Assembly (NCBI GenBank): GCA_963668115.1 | Contig: OY764147.1 | Coordinates: 2,542,001 to 2,606,000 of the forward strand | DNA length: 64,000 bases | Direction of reading: 5' to 3' | Origin: Plut-88900 sp963668115 | GTDB lineage: Bacteria; Chloroflexota; Dehalococcoidia; Plut-88900 | Part shown: positions 1 through 7,650 of the stretch, in pieces | How the letters are laid out: the number at the start of each line of letters is the position of its first letter | Numbering within the stretch: position 1 is the first letter of the stretch | Program-made: the position numbers and the translations under genes | Notes under the pieces: model-generated | What the model was told of the DNA's origin: nothing | Database searches by the model: none | What the model saw: only the letters and a program-made list of their open reading frames with translations

Positions 1-176
1 CGATCCAGATCTTGTAAATAGTCCCTGAACTTCCCAACAACTTTGCTGTGGCCGCCAACCGCGCTTCGCCAGTTGAGGTTCACTCTCACTGAAGCCTCAT
101 CCGATAGACGTTGTAACAGCGTTCCAATTACCAAGCGATGAGCGTAATCCTCGACGAACAGAGCAATCTCACGCAT
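1..176 (-). CDS. DUF4276-like protein, N-terminal part (runs off the window)
   Basis: The frame is open from an ATG at 176 to the window edge, giving 58 residues that begin MREIALFVEDYAHRLVIG and include a GGHSKVVGKF stretch. The opening FVEDYAH and the later GGH(S/G)KV pattern resemble DUF4276 proteins, a TOPRIM-like family often encoded next to AAA_21 ATPases. The start overlaps the stop of the upstream ATPase gene by 8 nt, so the two are translationally coupled and probably work together. The assignment is by recall from a short N-terminus and could be wrong. The rest of the gene is outside the window. Confidence 0.5.
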   Translation of the reverse strand, partial: MREIALFVEDYAHRLVIGTLLQRLSDEASVRVNLNWRSAVGGHSKVVGKFRDYLQDLD

Positions 177-1479
177 CAAAATCGCCCCTGAGAATACGCT
201 CAGAAACTGTAAGTCGAGTGGAATCATCGTCCAATGCGGTGGTTATATCTGTCTTCCGAAAGAGCGGTCCCCAAGTCGAGAATGGGTCTATATGAGTCTT
301 TCGTTCGATTCTAGTTACCGGAAATAGAGCCTCATTGGGTAGCAGGTCTGGCAATATGGGTGAGTGAGTTGTAACTATGAATTGGCACTCATCTATGTTT
401 GAACGAGACTTAAGCAAGTCTGCGATCATTTCAATTCGACGAGGATGCATTCCATTTTCTGGTTCTTCGAATCCAACTAGAGACGGAGGATCGACCGCTC
501 CTGTGAGTGCTAGAAGGCCAAGAATTCGCAATGTCCCCTCAGACAGAACTCTGGTTGGAATCTCGATGCCATTTTCTCGGAGATAGAGTTCCACCTCTCC
601 CAGTTCATTCACACCGGTCTTGATGCCATCCATGTCAGGCATTACCGTGTGCAATGCCTTTTCTACGGCCTCAAATTGTCTAGGATTAAGCGCGCGTAAC
701 GTGTTTAAGAAGGCGGCGAGATCTTCCCCCATCAAGCCTATGTGGCGGACCTCTTTGACCGGATTTGCTGAGCGCATCCGCTCCCGAGGTTCGAAATAGA
801 AGAATAACCAATTCTCAAGCTCTCGGCGCGTTGCGACTAAGTGAGGATAATGGGGAGGGTAATGCGGCATTGATAGTATTGTGTGGTCGAGATAACGATC
901 GTAATAAGTGGGATGTGCTTGACCCTCTAGTCGAAGATGGATTTTGTTGTCTTGGCGTTCAATGAAGGCCCTGCGACTCTTGGAAGGGACCCCTTTGGCA
1001 TTCAGGGCTGCGAGGTATTCATCAGTCACCCGTAAGAAACCAGAGCGCGGTAGCATCTCAATCTCAACTCGGTAACGCAGATTCCGTTCCCGAACGAAAA
1101 CAGACCCTTTGCTGGGCTCCTCCGATCTATGGCCCGCACTCGGGCGACGCATTTCTTTAATCTGTCGATTGACTGAATCGACTATCGTGTCAGACAACTC
1201 CAAATCAGCTTCAATCGAGAAGATCAATCGCTCTTGTTCCACAAGACCGGACAGACCCCCTTCACCAAGTGTGAATGACTCGAGTGGCTTACCTCTATAT
1301 GGCGGGTCGAAAGCCTCATTCAACGTGCGGCTTGTGGCTAAATTAGATAAGAGCTGTAATGCATCAAGGAAATTGCTTTTACCCGCGGCATTTGGGCCGA
1401 AGAGTAAAGTCAATGGCCTAAGTCGCACTTCGACGTTCACGAGGGACTTGTAACCCCGTATGTGAATTCTCCTCAGCAA
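169..1479 (-). CDS. AAA_21/RecF-type ATPase of a two-gene module
   Basis: A 436-residue ABC-type ATPase of the OLD/RecF-like AAA_21 group. It shows a Walker A at residues 28-35 (GPNAAGKS), a long middle region, a signature-like LSEGTLRILGLLALTG, a Walker B in LVGFEEPENGMHP and a switch histidine in FIVTTHSP. These proteins are soluble ATPases that often act with a nuclease or TOPRIM partner in phage defence or DNA processing. Here the partner is the overlapping DUF4276-like gene downstream. Codon use is less C-biased than in the metabolic genes, which suggests recent acquisition. The ATPase call is firm; the defence role is inference. Confidence 0.85.
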   Translation of the reverse strand: MLRRIHIRGYKSLVNVEVRLRPLTLLFGPNAAGKSNFLDALQLLSNLATSRTLNEAFDPPYRGKPLESFTLGEGGLSGLVEQERLIFSIEADLELSDTIVDSVNRQIKEMRRPSAGHRSEEPSKGSVFVRERNLRYRVEIEMLPRSGFLRVTDEYLAALNAKGVPSKSRRAFIERQDNKIHLRLEGQAHPTYYDRYLDHTILSMPHYPPHYPHLVATRRELENWLFFYFEPRERMRSANPVKEVRHIGLMGEDLAAFLNTLRALNPRQFEAVEKALHTVMPDMDGIKTGVNELGEVELYLRENGIEIPTRVLSEGTLRILGLLALTGAVDPPSLVGFEEPENGMHPRRIEMIADLLKSRSNIDECQFIVTTHSPILPDLLPNEALFPVTRIERKTHIDPFSTWGPLFRKTDITTALDDDSTRLTVSERILRGDFDA

Positions 1480-1696
1480 ATCAGGTCTCCTACTCGTCTA
1501 TTCGGGAATGGTCTTCGCTGTAGGCAAAAGGTGTCGAATTAGGATTGAACTCCAAGAGTGGAAAGCCGAATCAATCACAAGAATCATAAGCAGGGCGCAA
1601 AGCCTGGGTCAAATTGTCGTCTTCTACCACCTAACCTCGCCGCATTGATTTTAGGCTCGTTGGGTTCCTTTGCAGAATAGTTGTCATTGACTTACA
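1480..1696. other. Intergenic, nothing recognised
   Basis: This 217-base stretch separates the ATPase module from the protoglobin pair. I see no convincing reading frame, tRNA, terminator or palindromic repeat in it. It is more AT-rich than the flanking metabolic genes. Confidence 0.4.
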
Positions 1697-2002
1697 TTAG
1701 GAAGACTCCAGCCCCGACTCCCTAACCGAAATACTCCTCGGCTTGTTCGGGCCTGGATTATCGAGCGCAACCTCATACAGATACTCCCCCGGCGACGCCA
1801 GCATCGCCCCCGTGCTCGCCTCCGACCCCCGGCTCCCGTACCTACCTCGTACTGACCTCACCGTCCCCGTCTCCCCGACCAGCGTCGAATCCACGGCATA
1901 AATCGCCACCCTCACCCGTGCCCCGAGGCTGAAAATCGGCGGGTCTCCCCCATCTCCCCGCTCCCGCAATCCCCGCTCCCTGAACCTCCCCACGCATCTC
2001 AC
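1697..2002 (-). CDS. Small hypothetical protein coupled to protoglobin
   Basis: A 101-residue frame whose best start is the GTG at 2002, overlapping the TGA of the protoglobin gene as GTGA. The reading frame also extends upstream inside the protoglobin gene, but that part is a shadow. After an Arg/Gly-rich N-terminus it has a beta-rich domain (ARVRVAIYAVDSTLVGETGTV, then GEYLYEVALDN) that looks like a small SH3-type barrel; I do not recognise the family. The four-base overlap implies it is co-translated with the haem sensor protein, perhaps as a partner. No signal peptide or membrane segment. Confidence 0.55.
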   Translation of the reverse strand: MRCVGRFRERGLRERGDGGDPPIFSLGARVRVAIYAVDSTLVGETGTVRSVRGRYGSRGSEASTGAMLASPGEYLYEVALDNPGPNKPRSISVRESGLESS

Positions 2003-2556
2003 TGGCCGTCCGGCGGCGGCGTCACCGAGTAATACCCCGTCAACAGCAGGTCCAGCTCCAGCATCAGGATCTTGTTCCATGCTATCGCCGCCCGACCCGC
2101 GTACTCCTTGTCCTCCAGGTCTTCCAGCAGGATCGAACTGACCGCCGTCTGGGTGAAGCTCATCGTCCCCACCATGAACGGCCCCGGCACCCGACCCATC
2201 GGCTTCTGCATCCGGTGGCTGTGCGCAATCCCCATCGCCACCATGTGCCACGCAAAGGAGTAGTCCAGCTTGGCGTCCGCCGTCCGGGTCAGCCACCGCG
2301 CCAGACCCCTCCGCCGGTTCTCAACCCGCTCCTCGTCGATTGTGCCGTCTTCCTTGCGGAAGAAGTTGTAAGTGCCGGGCTGCTCCAGCAGGTGGTCGTA
2401 GACGACCTTCGTAACCTCGTCGGCGTGTGCTATGACGATAGGCCCCGTGGCCCGGATAAGCTCCGCATCTTCCTCCGTGAACCCGATGAACTCCGCCATC
2501 TGCAGCAGATGCACGTCCATCTTTCGCCCCGACTTCCGGGTCACCGGCGCTTCCAT
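1999..2556 (-). CDS. Protoglobin-domain protein
   Basis: A 185-residue protein consisting almost only of a protoglobin/globin-coupled-sensor haem domain. The N-terminus (LLQMAEFIGFTEEDAELIRATG) is the family's pre-A/A-helix pattern, and a later FAWHMVAMGIAH segment probably carries the proximal histidine. Single-domain protoglobins bind O2, CO or NO in the cytoplasm. No methyl-acceptor or GGDEF output domain follows, so any signalling would need a partner such as the coupled downstream gene. A TATAGT hexamer lies 11 nt before the ATG, so the transcript probably has almost no leader. Confidence 0.82.
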   Translation of the reverse strand: MEAPVTRKSGRKMDVHLLQMAEFIGFTEEDAELIRATGPIVIAHADEVTKVVYDHLLEQPGTYNFFRKEDGTIDEERVENRRRGLARWLTRTADAKLDYSFAWHMVAMGIAHSHRMQKPMGRVPGPFMVGTMSFTQTAVSSILLEDLEDKEYAGRAAIAWNKILMLELDLLLTGYYSVTPPPDGQ

Positions 2557-2567
2557 GCGGCCAGTGT

Positions 2568-2573
2568 ACTATA
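2568..2573 (-). promoter_or_regulatory. -10 element of the protoglobin gene
   Basis: TATAGT on the reverse strand ends 11 nt before the protoglobin ATG, predicting a transcript with little or no 5' leader. No clear -35 was found. Confidence 0.4.
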
Positions 2574-2634
2574 CGGCGCGGGAGTGCGGGCGCCCCGTGC
2601 TATCCTATCGACACCCCTTTGGGATTGGTCTGTC

Positions 2635-3378
2635 ATGCCTTTCGAGAAATACAAGGGAAATGTCGATCCTCCCGACGAAGCCTACAGTCGCGTCACCAAC
2701 CCCGAGCGCTTCCGGCCCTTGCATGACACCATGCTTGATATGCTGAACGCCCTGGAGACCCGTTTCGACGTCGAGCGCGTGGAAGGGTACGGCCTGGACG
2801 ATGAACTCGAGGATACTGAACTCAAGAGGCTTACCCTGGCGCGTTCCAGCATAGCGCTCAAGCCGGCGGATCCGGGAGCGGCGCCTATAGTGGTCGCATT
2901 TACGGACTTTCCGGGGCTGGGCATTCGCTTTGGTCGATGGTACAGGGACTATTTTCCGGGTTGCGGCTGCGACGCCTGCGACGAGTCCGCCGACGGCGAG
3001 ATGGAACGGTTGAAGGAACTGGTAGACAGCCTGACTTCCGGCGGGTTTCGGGAGGCTGTGTTCCATTCTCCGAGACCCCTGCTCTCTGCAATAGTCGACA
3101 AATTAAAGGGCGATTGGGCTCCGGTAGAAGGTGGATATCTAGGGTACGCGGCCTCCGATGTCGGCGAAATGGTCATGGACGAATCGCCTCCTATCAAGGG
3201 AGAGTCCATGCGGGGGAGTCGGTGCGTAACGGAGTTCCGCGGGCCTTCATTGAGAATGACTAATAGGCATCCCATGAACGACGCCCGTGCCCTCGAATTA
3301 ACCGGCGGAAACCCCTCCCTGGAACTGGACTGGAAACCCTGGCCCCTTCGCCCCGAGAACTCCCAGACTGGAGCATAA
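2635..3378 (+). CDS. DUF6226 family protein
   Basis: A 247-residue cytoplasmic protein. The ATG at 2635 was chosen because the frame upstream runs antisense through the protoglobin gene. The pattern ALKPADPGAAPIVVAFTDFPG followed by FPGCGCDACDE is characteristic of DUF6226, a family I know mainly from Actinobacteria. The CGCDACD cluster could bind a metal. Function is unknown. Two bases separate its stop from the cyclase-family gene downstream, so the two are likely co-transcribed. Confidence 0.72.
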   Translation: MPFEKYKGNVDPPDEAYSRVTNPERFRPLHDTMLDMLNALETRFDVERVEGYGLDDELEDTELKRLTLARSSIALKPADPGAAPIVVAFTDFPGLGIRFGRWYRDYFPGCGCDACDESADGEMERLKELVDSLTSGGFREAVFHSPRPLLSAIVDKLKGDWAPVEGGYLGYAASDVGEMVMDESPPIKGESMRGSRCVTEFRGPSLRMTNRHPMNDARALELTGGNPSLELDWKPWPLRPENSQTGA

Positions 3379-3380
3379 CC

Positions 3381-4307
3381 ATGACCCAACCCACCCTCCC
3401 CACCGAAGGCCAGGTCCTCTCATACGCCGAGACCTGCTCCAACTGGGGCCGCTGGGGCCCCGACGACCAGCTCGGCGCACTCAACCTCGTTACCGATGAA
3501 AAGCGCCGCCAGGCCGCCAGCCTCGTGAAAGACGGCGTATCCGTCTCCTGCGCCTGGACCATCAAGAAAGACCTCCCCGGCGAGCACATGTCCCGCGTCC
3601 TCCACTACATGACCGCAACTGGTGAAGCCGGAGAGAACGCAACCTGGTCCGGCGACTTCATGGGCCTGGCCTATCACGGCAACTGCATCACCCACGTCGA
3701 CGCCCTTTGCCACGTCTTCACCGGCGGCAAGATGTACAACGGCCACCCCGCCGCCCTCGTCAACAGCGAAAACGGCGCAGAAGCCGAGTCCATAACCCTC
3801 CTCTCCCAGGGCGTCGTCACCCGGGGCGTCCTCCTCGACATCGCCCGCCTCCGGGGCGTTGACCGCATCGACACCCCCCTCCCCGTCACCCCCGACATGC
3901 TCGAAGAGGCCGAGTCCTCCCAAGGCGTCAAGGTGGAATCCGGCGACGTCCTCATCATCCGCACCGGCCACCTCGCCCGATACTACGACGGCGAAGTGAC
4001 CGACACCTCAGCCCCCCGCCCCGGCCCCCACGTCTCCTGCATCCCCTGGTTCAAAGACCGGGACATCGCCATGCTCGGCGGCGACCAGAACAACGAAGTC
4101 TCCCCCAGCGGCTACGACAACATCGGCGAACCCGTCCACGAGATCGGCATCCCCACGCTCGGCCTCTGGCTCATAGACAACATGAACCTCGAAGACCTCG
4201 CCCGGGCCTGCGCCCGAAGAAACCGATGGGAATTCATGCTAGTCATAGCCCCCCTCCGCTTCCACGCCGCCACCGGCTCCCCCGCCAACCCCATCGCCGT
4301 CTTTTGA
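3381..4307 (+). CDS. Cyclase family protein (kynurenine formamidase-like)
   Basis: A 308-residue member of the putative cyclase / kynurenine formamidase family (PF04199). It carries the start pattern NWGRWGPDDQLGALN and the metal-site motif HGNCITHVDALCH, equivalent to the usual HxGTHxDxxxH. Members hydrolyse amide or lactone bonds using two bound metal ions. Two further paralogues lie at 12056-12928 and 12941-13816. In this copy the normal SGTH is replaced by GNCITH, keeping the histidines and aspartate. Substrate cannot be assigned from sequence. Confidence 0.85.
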   Translation: MTQPTLPTEGQVLSYAETCSNWGRWGPDDQLGALNLVTDEKRRQAASLVKDGVSVSCAWTIKKDLPGEHMSRVLHYMTATGEAGENATWSGDFMGLAYHGNCITHVDALCHVFTGGKMYNGHPAALVNSENGAEAESITLLSQGVVTRGVLLDIARLRGVDRIDTPLPVTPDMLEEAESSQGVKVESGDVLIIRTGHLARYYDGEVTDTSAPRPGPHVSCIPWFKDRDIAMLGGDQNNEVSPSGYDNIGEPVHEIGIPTLGLWLIDNMNLEDLARACARRNRWEFMLVIAPLRFHAATGSPANPIAVF

Positions 4308-4345
4308 GGCGTACATATCCGATGAATCGACTTAGGAGGTAGGAC

Positions 4346-5251
4346 GTGTTCAAAGGAATACAGAGCAATTCAGTTTATATTTTTGAACTAGATGGCCATG
4401 CCTATGAGGCAGCCAAAGCATTTGTAGATGCCGTACGCGGAACGAACAAAGAGTTAAAAGACTATGTTGAGAGTACCGGATACTGGAACCGAATAATACA
4501 GCAAGGGAAAAAAGGGTCCAGGCATCAACACCTCGCTGAGCATCTTCTCAAGAAGAAATTCCACGAAGGTCCTCGAAACGCATTCCAATACTACATACGC
4601 GACCGTTACGTCGACGACCATGTGGTGAAATTGCAGGTGAAGTTGCCCGAGAAATACGCAGGCAAGAGCAGGAACGCTATCTCCGTACCCCGCCCAACAG
4701 TGCTTCATACCCGGAAAGGCATTGATGAGCCGTTCCCGCCGGAAGTCACACCCGTTGATCCCCAACCAAATCGAGAACGGGAGGAAGAACGGAAGAAGAT
4801 AGCAGATGTCGATGATTTGCTAGGTAGGAGTGGCATTGAAGGAAAAGTGAGAGAGGCAACAATCAAGGCTCGGGTGAACCAAGGTGTTTTCCGAGAGCGG
4901 CTATTGGAGAAATATGACGGCCAGTGCTGCATAACGGGCATAAGAAACGAGGAACTGTTGATTGCGAGTCACATCAAGCCGTGGTCGGAGTCAAAGGATG
5001 ACGAAAGGTTAATCCCTGAAAATGGGTTGCTCCTGAACGCGCTGCATGACAAGGCGTTTGATCGAGGGCTGATTACTCTTACCGACGACTATAGGCTAAA
5101 GGTTAACAAGAAGTTGTCTTCTTCTGAAAACAAAGTCATACGCGAGACGCTTTTGATAGATGAGGGTAAGCCAATCAATTGGCCAACGAGTTTCCGCCCA
5201 GAGAAAAAATATCTGCAATGGCATAGGCGGAAGCATGGCTTTGAGAAGTGA
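4346..5251 (+). CDS. HNH endonuclease
   Basis: A 301-residue protein starting at GTG 4346 behind an AGGAGGT Shine-Dalgarno site at 4334-4340. The C-terminal third is an HNH_2-type nuclease: CCITG, IASHIKPW, NGLLLNALHDKAFDRGLI. The N-terminal 150 residues are charged, begin IQSNSVYIFELDG, and I do not recognise them; they may recognise DNA. The gene is clearly lower in GC and more mixed in wobble bases than its neighbours, which fits horizontal acquisition. No methyltransferase partner is nearby, so it is more like a solitary, possibly modification-dependent nuclease than a classical restriction pair. Confidence 0.8.
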   Translation: MFKGIQSNSVYIFELDGHAYEAAKAFVDAVRGTNKELKDYVESTGYWNRIIQQGKKGSRHQHLAEHLLKKKFHEGPRNAFQYYIRDRYVDDHVVKLQVKLPEKYAGKSRNAISVPRPTVLHTRKGIDEPFPPEVTPVDPQPNREREEERKKIADVDDLLGRSGIEGKVREATIKARVNQGVFRERLLEKYDGQCCITGIRNEELLIASHIKPWSESKDDERLIPENGLLLNALHDKAFDRGLITLTDDYRLKVNKKLSSSENKVIRETLLIDEGKPINWPTSFRPEKKYLQWHRRKHGFEK

Positions 5252-5307
5252 TCCTCCAGACCCCTTCCTCAACCTCGGAATAACCCGCAATCCGACGCCC
5301 TTCCCTA

Positions 5308-5340
5308 CCGTCATTCCTGCGGAGGCAGGAATCCATCCCT
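5308..5340. repeat. Dispersed palindromic repeat (REP-like), copy
   Basis: CCGTCATTCCTGC...GCAGGAATCCATCCCT: an inverted repeat flanked by a constant ATCCATCCC tail. The same unit with a changing stem recurs at about 23948, 24513, 24820, 26072, 44548, 44700, 45762 and 46080. The rest of 5252-5580 is C-rich non-coding sequence, including a degenerate second copy near 5430. Confidence 0.75.
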
Positions 5341-5601
5341 CCGAAACACTCACCTACAACCCCGCAACTCACCCTTCCCATCTTCCGTCACTCCAACCCC
5401 CCACCCCCCTCATCCCCACCCACCCAATGCCGTGTCATTCCGAATGGCAGTGAGGTCGCAGATGCGCCTCAGGCGTGAATCTTGGGAGGGGCGGTGCAGG
5501 TCTCGCAACTCACCTCGACATTCACCATCACCCCTCCCCGGACGCGGGGCGGCCCACACCGGCCAACCCGTCGCATATGTCCCCCAAACCCGTACATTTG
5601 C

Positions 5602-5630
5602 TTGACACACCTGAGCAAAGACGTTATCAT
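5602..5630 (+). promoter_or_regulatory. Sigma70-type promoter of the long non-coding element, copy 1
   Basis: TTGACA (5602-5607), 17-nt spacer, TATCAT (5625-5630). The spacer and flanks are nearly identical to those at 26237-26265. A palindrome GTTCGCGAAC follows at the expected transcription start, a plausible operator. Confidence 0.75.
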
Positions 5631-5636
5631 ACCCTC

Positions 5637-6180
5637 CGTTCGCGAACACTAATCCGGTAACACAAGGAGGTACCCTACACCCAGGGAAGCCCACCCGACC
5701 CCACACGGGTCCCGTGCCCCTTCCCCATCCATCCAGGCGATGGAAGGTCCACAACATTAAACGGCACGCTCCTCATGTAGGAGCCCTGCCGAAAAAACTC
5801 GGGCCTTATGGCCCTTGGAACATCTCCCCCGTCGTTCCCTTCGGAGATTCCTTCTAACCCAGCGACGGCAGCGAGAAAACACCCACCCACCCCTCCGAGT
5901 GGGTCGGGAAGAAAACTGAACACTGGTGGTAGAGACGCCCTCAGGCGAGGGTTCCCCTCGCTTGTCTGCCATGTGACACAGGAACACGGGGCTGAACCAG
6001 GCTGGCCTCCCGCCCCCTGAAACTGAGTCCCGGACCTTCCATCGCCCACCCAAAACCCAACAGACAGAATGCAAACCCAAACCCCACAACCGAACAACCC
6101 GACTCCTCCCTCCTCTCCCGTATGGGCGTCCCTCGTGGGCGCCCTCCCTGGTGTGGGGTGGGGCGTGGCCCCATCCCCGT
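5637..6180 (+). ncRNA. Candidate structured non-coding RNA, copy 1
   Basis: From the promoter to about 6180 there is no credible protein frame, but there are many hairpins. They include ACCCG/CGGGT at 5692-5710, GCTCCT/AGGAGC at 5768-5784, GGGCC-TTAT-GGCCC at 5800-5813, ACCCAC/GTGGGT near 5880-5905, GCGAGGG-TTC-CCCTCGC near 5945-5961 and a GGGGC/GCCCC hairpin near 6157-6177 followed by a short T-containing stretch that could end transcription. The two ends match the element at 26272-26875 closely while the centre has diverged. In two stems the bases differ but pairing is kept. This supports an RNA rather than a decayed gene. Function unknown. Confidence 0.55.
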
Positions 6181-6188
6181 TCCTTAAA

Positions 6189-6330
6189 CAATCAAAGCCG
6201 TGCCTGCAATCGCAAAACAATCAAAAATCCACACCCCTACTCCACGCGAATTCCCCAGAAATCCCTTTCAGGCGTCGTTCAATCAAAACAGCTACGAGTT
6301 CAATCAGCGTTTAATCAAAGTTCAATCAAA
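6189..6330 (+). promoter_or_regulatory. Array of six CAATCAAA-type boxes, copy 1
   Basis: Boxes start at 6189, 6218, 6280, 6301 (CAATCAGC), 6312 (TAATCAAA) and 6323. Spacings of 21, 11 and 11 nt in the last four equal whole helical turns. The array ends 22 nt before a -35 hexamer, which is where an activator would bind. The spacing pattern is preserved at 26882-27011. Confidence 0.6.
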
Positions 6331-6352
6331 CGCCCCGACCCCGCCAACACCC

Positions 6353-6381
6353 TTGACACCCGTTCAGCGCCACAATAACCT
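6353..6381 (+). promoter_or_regulatory. Promoter of the CoA-transferase operon
   Basis: TTGACA (6353-6358), 17-nt spacer, TAACCT (6376-6381), placing the start of transcription roughly 38 nt before the ATG at 6426. The weak -10 next to a perfect -35 and phased upstream boxes would suit an activated promoter. Confidence 0.5.
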
Positions 6382-6425
6382 TGCCCCACACTCACGCGCC
6401 CATCGACGCCCAGGAGCAACCGCCC

Positions 6426-7634
6426 ATGCCCATGGTCCTTGAAGGTATAACCGTCATCGAGCTGTCCACCGGTCAGCAGGGCCCCGTGGCCGGCGCCCTC
6501 CTCGCCGACATGGGCGCCGACGTCATCAAGATCGAGGACAAGGACCACGGCGACCCCGGCCGCAACGTCCGCACCGAGACCCCCGGCCGGGAGCCCTTCC
6601 CCCTCTCCTACTACTTCGAAAACAACAACCGCAACAAGCGCGGCGTTGCGCTGGACTACTCCGGCGACGAGGGCATTGAAGTCCTTCGCAAGCTGGTCAC
6701 CGAAGCAGACGTATTCCTCTCCAACTTCCCCATCGCTGACCTCGCCGACATGGGCCTCGACTACCCCAGGCTATCCGCCGCCAACGAAAAGCTAATCTAC
6801 GCCGTCGCCACCGGCATGGGCCCCACTGGCCCAGACCGTGACAAACCCCTCAACGACATCACCGCCCAGCTTTACGGAGGCATCCAGAGCCACGGCAACA
6901 GCGACGGCCCCGTCCCCTTCTGGGGCGGCATGGCCAACCAGGAAGACGCCATCCTTCTCGCCTTCGGCATCGTCAACGCCCTCATCGCCCGTGAGCGGCA
7001 CGGCGTCGGCCAGGAGGTCTACTCGGCGCTGCTGGGCAGCCAGATCAACTGGGCAGCCCTCAACGTCCAGAGCAACATCTTCAACAAACGGGAGCCCTGG
7101 GGCATGAAGCGGGAAGCCCCCCTCAGCCCCTTCTGGAACTACTATCAGACGAAGGACGACAGGTGGCTGTGCCTCGGCTTCCTCCAGGAAAACCGGGACT
7201 GGCACACCCTCTGCCAGGTCCTCGAACGGGAAGACCTGGAGTTCGACCCCCGCTTCGACTCCAACCCCAAGCGCACCAAAATCAACAACCAGGTCCTCAT
7301 CCCCATCATGCGGGAGTGCTTCCTCCAGAAGACCCTCGATGAGTGGATGGAGATCCTCGGACGGCACGACTTGGGCTGGTCCATTCTCAACGACTACGAA
7401 ATGCTGACCGAAGACCCCCAGGTAGTCGCCAACGAATACGTAGTGGACTTTGATCACCCGAAGGTCGGGCCCGTCCAGATGGTCGGCATACCCGTCCGGC
7501 TCAAGAAGACCCCCGGCGCCCTCCGTACTCCCGCCCCCGAGCTCGGAGAGCACACCGACGAGGTGCTCAGCTCCATCGGAGGATTCGACGCGGATGGACT
7601 CCGGCAGCTGCGTAACCAGGGCGTCATCAACTAG
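6426..7634 (+). CDS. Class III CoA-transferase, subunit with Asn at the catalytic position
   Basis: A 402-residue CaiB/BaiF (class III) CoA-transferase. The ATG at 6426 follows AGGAG at 6412; an upstream in-frame TTG at 6381 lies in the promoter. The family N-terminus is clear (MVLEGITVIELSTGQQGP..LLADMGADVIKIE), as is ARERHGVGQEVY. Alignment with its neighbour, without gaps in this region, puts Asn171 where the neighbour has Asp171, the expected catalytic aspartate (Asp169 of formyl-CoA transferase). It is followed 16 nt later by the second subunit. In BbsEF-type enzymes only one of two paralogous subunits has the aspartate, so a heteromer is the best reading. Substrate unknown. Confidence 0.88.
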   Translation: MPMVLEGITVIELSTGQQGPVAGALLADMGADVIKIEDKDHGDPGRNVRTETPGREPFPLSYYFENNNRNKRGVALDYSGDEGIEVLRKLVTEADVFLSNFPIADLADMGLDYPRLSAANEKLIYAVATGMGPTGPDRDKPLNDITAQLYGGIQSHGNSDGPVPFWGGMANQEDAILLAFGIVNALIARERHGVGQEVYSALLGSQINWAALNVQSNIFNKREPWGMKREAPLSPFWNYYQTKDDRWLCLGFLQENRDWHTLCQVLEREDLEFDPRFDSNPKRTKINNQVLIPIMRECFLQKTLDEWMEILGRHDLGWSILNDYEMLTEDPQVVANEYVVDFDHPKVGPVQMVGIPVRLKKTPGALRTPAPELGEHTDEVLSSIGGFDADGLRQLRNQGVIN

Positions 7635-7650
7635 CGAGGAGGAGCGGAAA

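Noticed and set aside
2215..2634. N-terminal extension of the DUF6226 gene
   Set aside because: This part is antisense to the protoglobin gene and has no family similarity; ATG 2635 gives the expected protein.
5660..5680. T-box antiterminator (AGGAGGTACCCTAC resembles AGGGTGGNACCGCG)
   Set aside because: Copy 2 does not keep the match, it lies at the 5' end rather than before a terminator, and no specifier loop is seen.
5675..6220. Reverse-strand open frames of 140-180 codons in the non-coding element
   Set aside because: Gly/Arg/Trp-rich compositions are typical of antisense reading of C-rich DNA, and the frames are not conserved in copy 2.
5580..6381. Group II intron or decayed transposase
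   Set aside because: No domain V, no GTGYG boundary, and no shared reading frame between the two copies.
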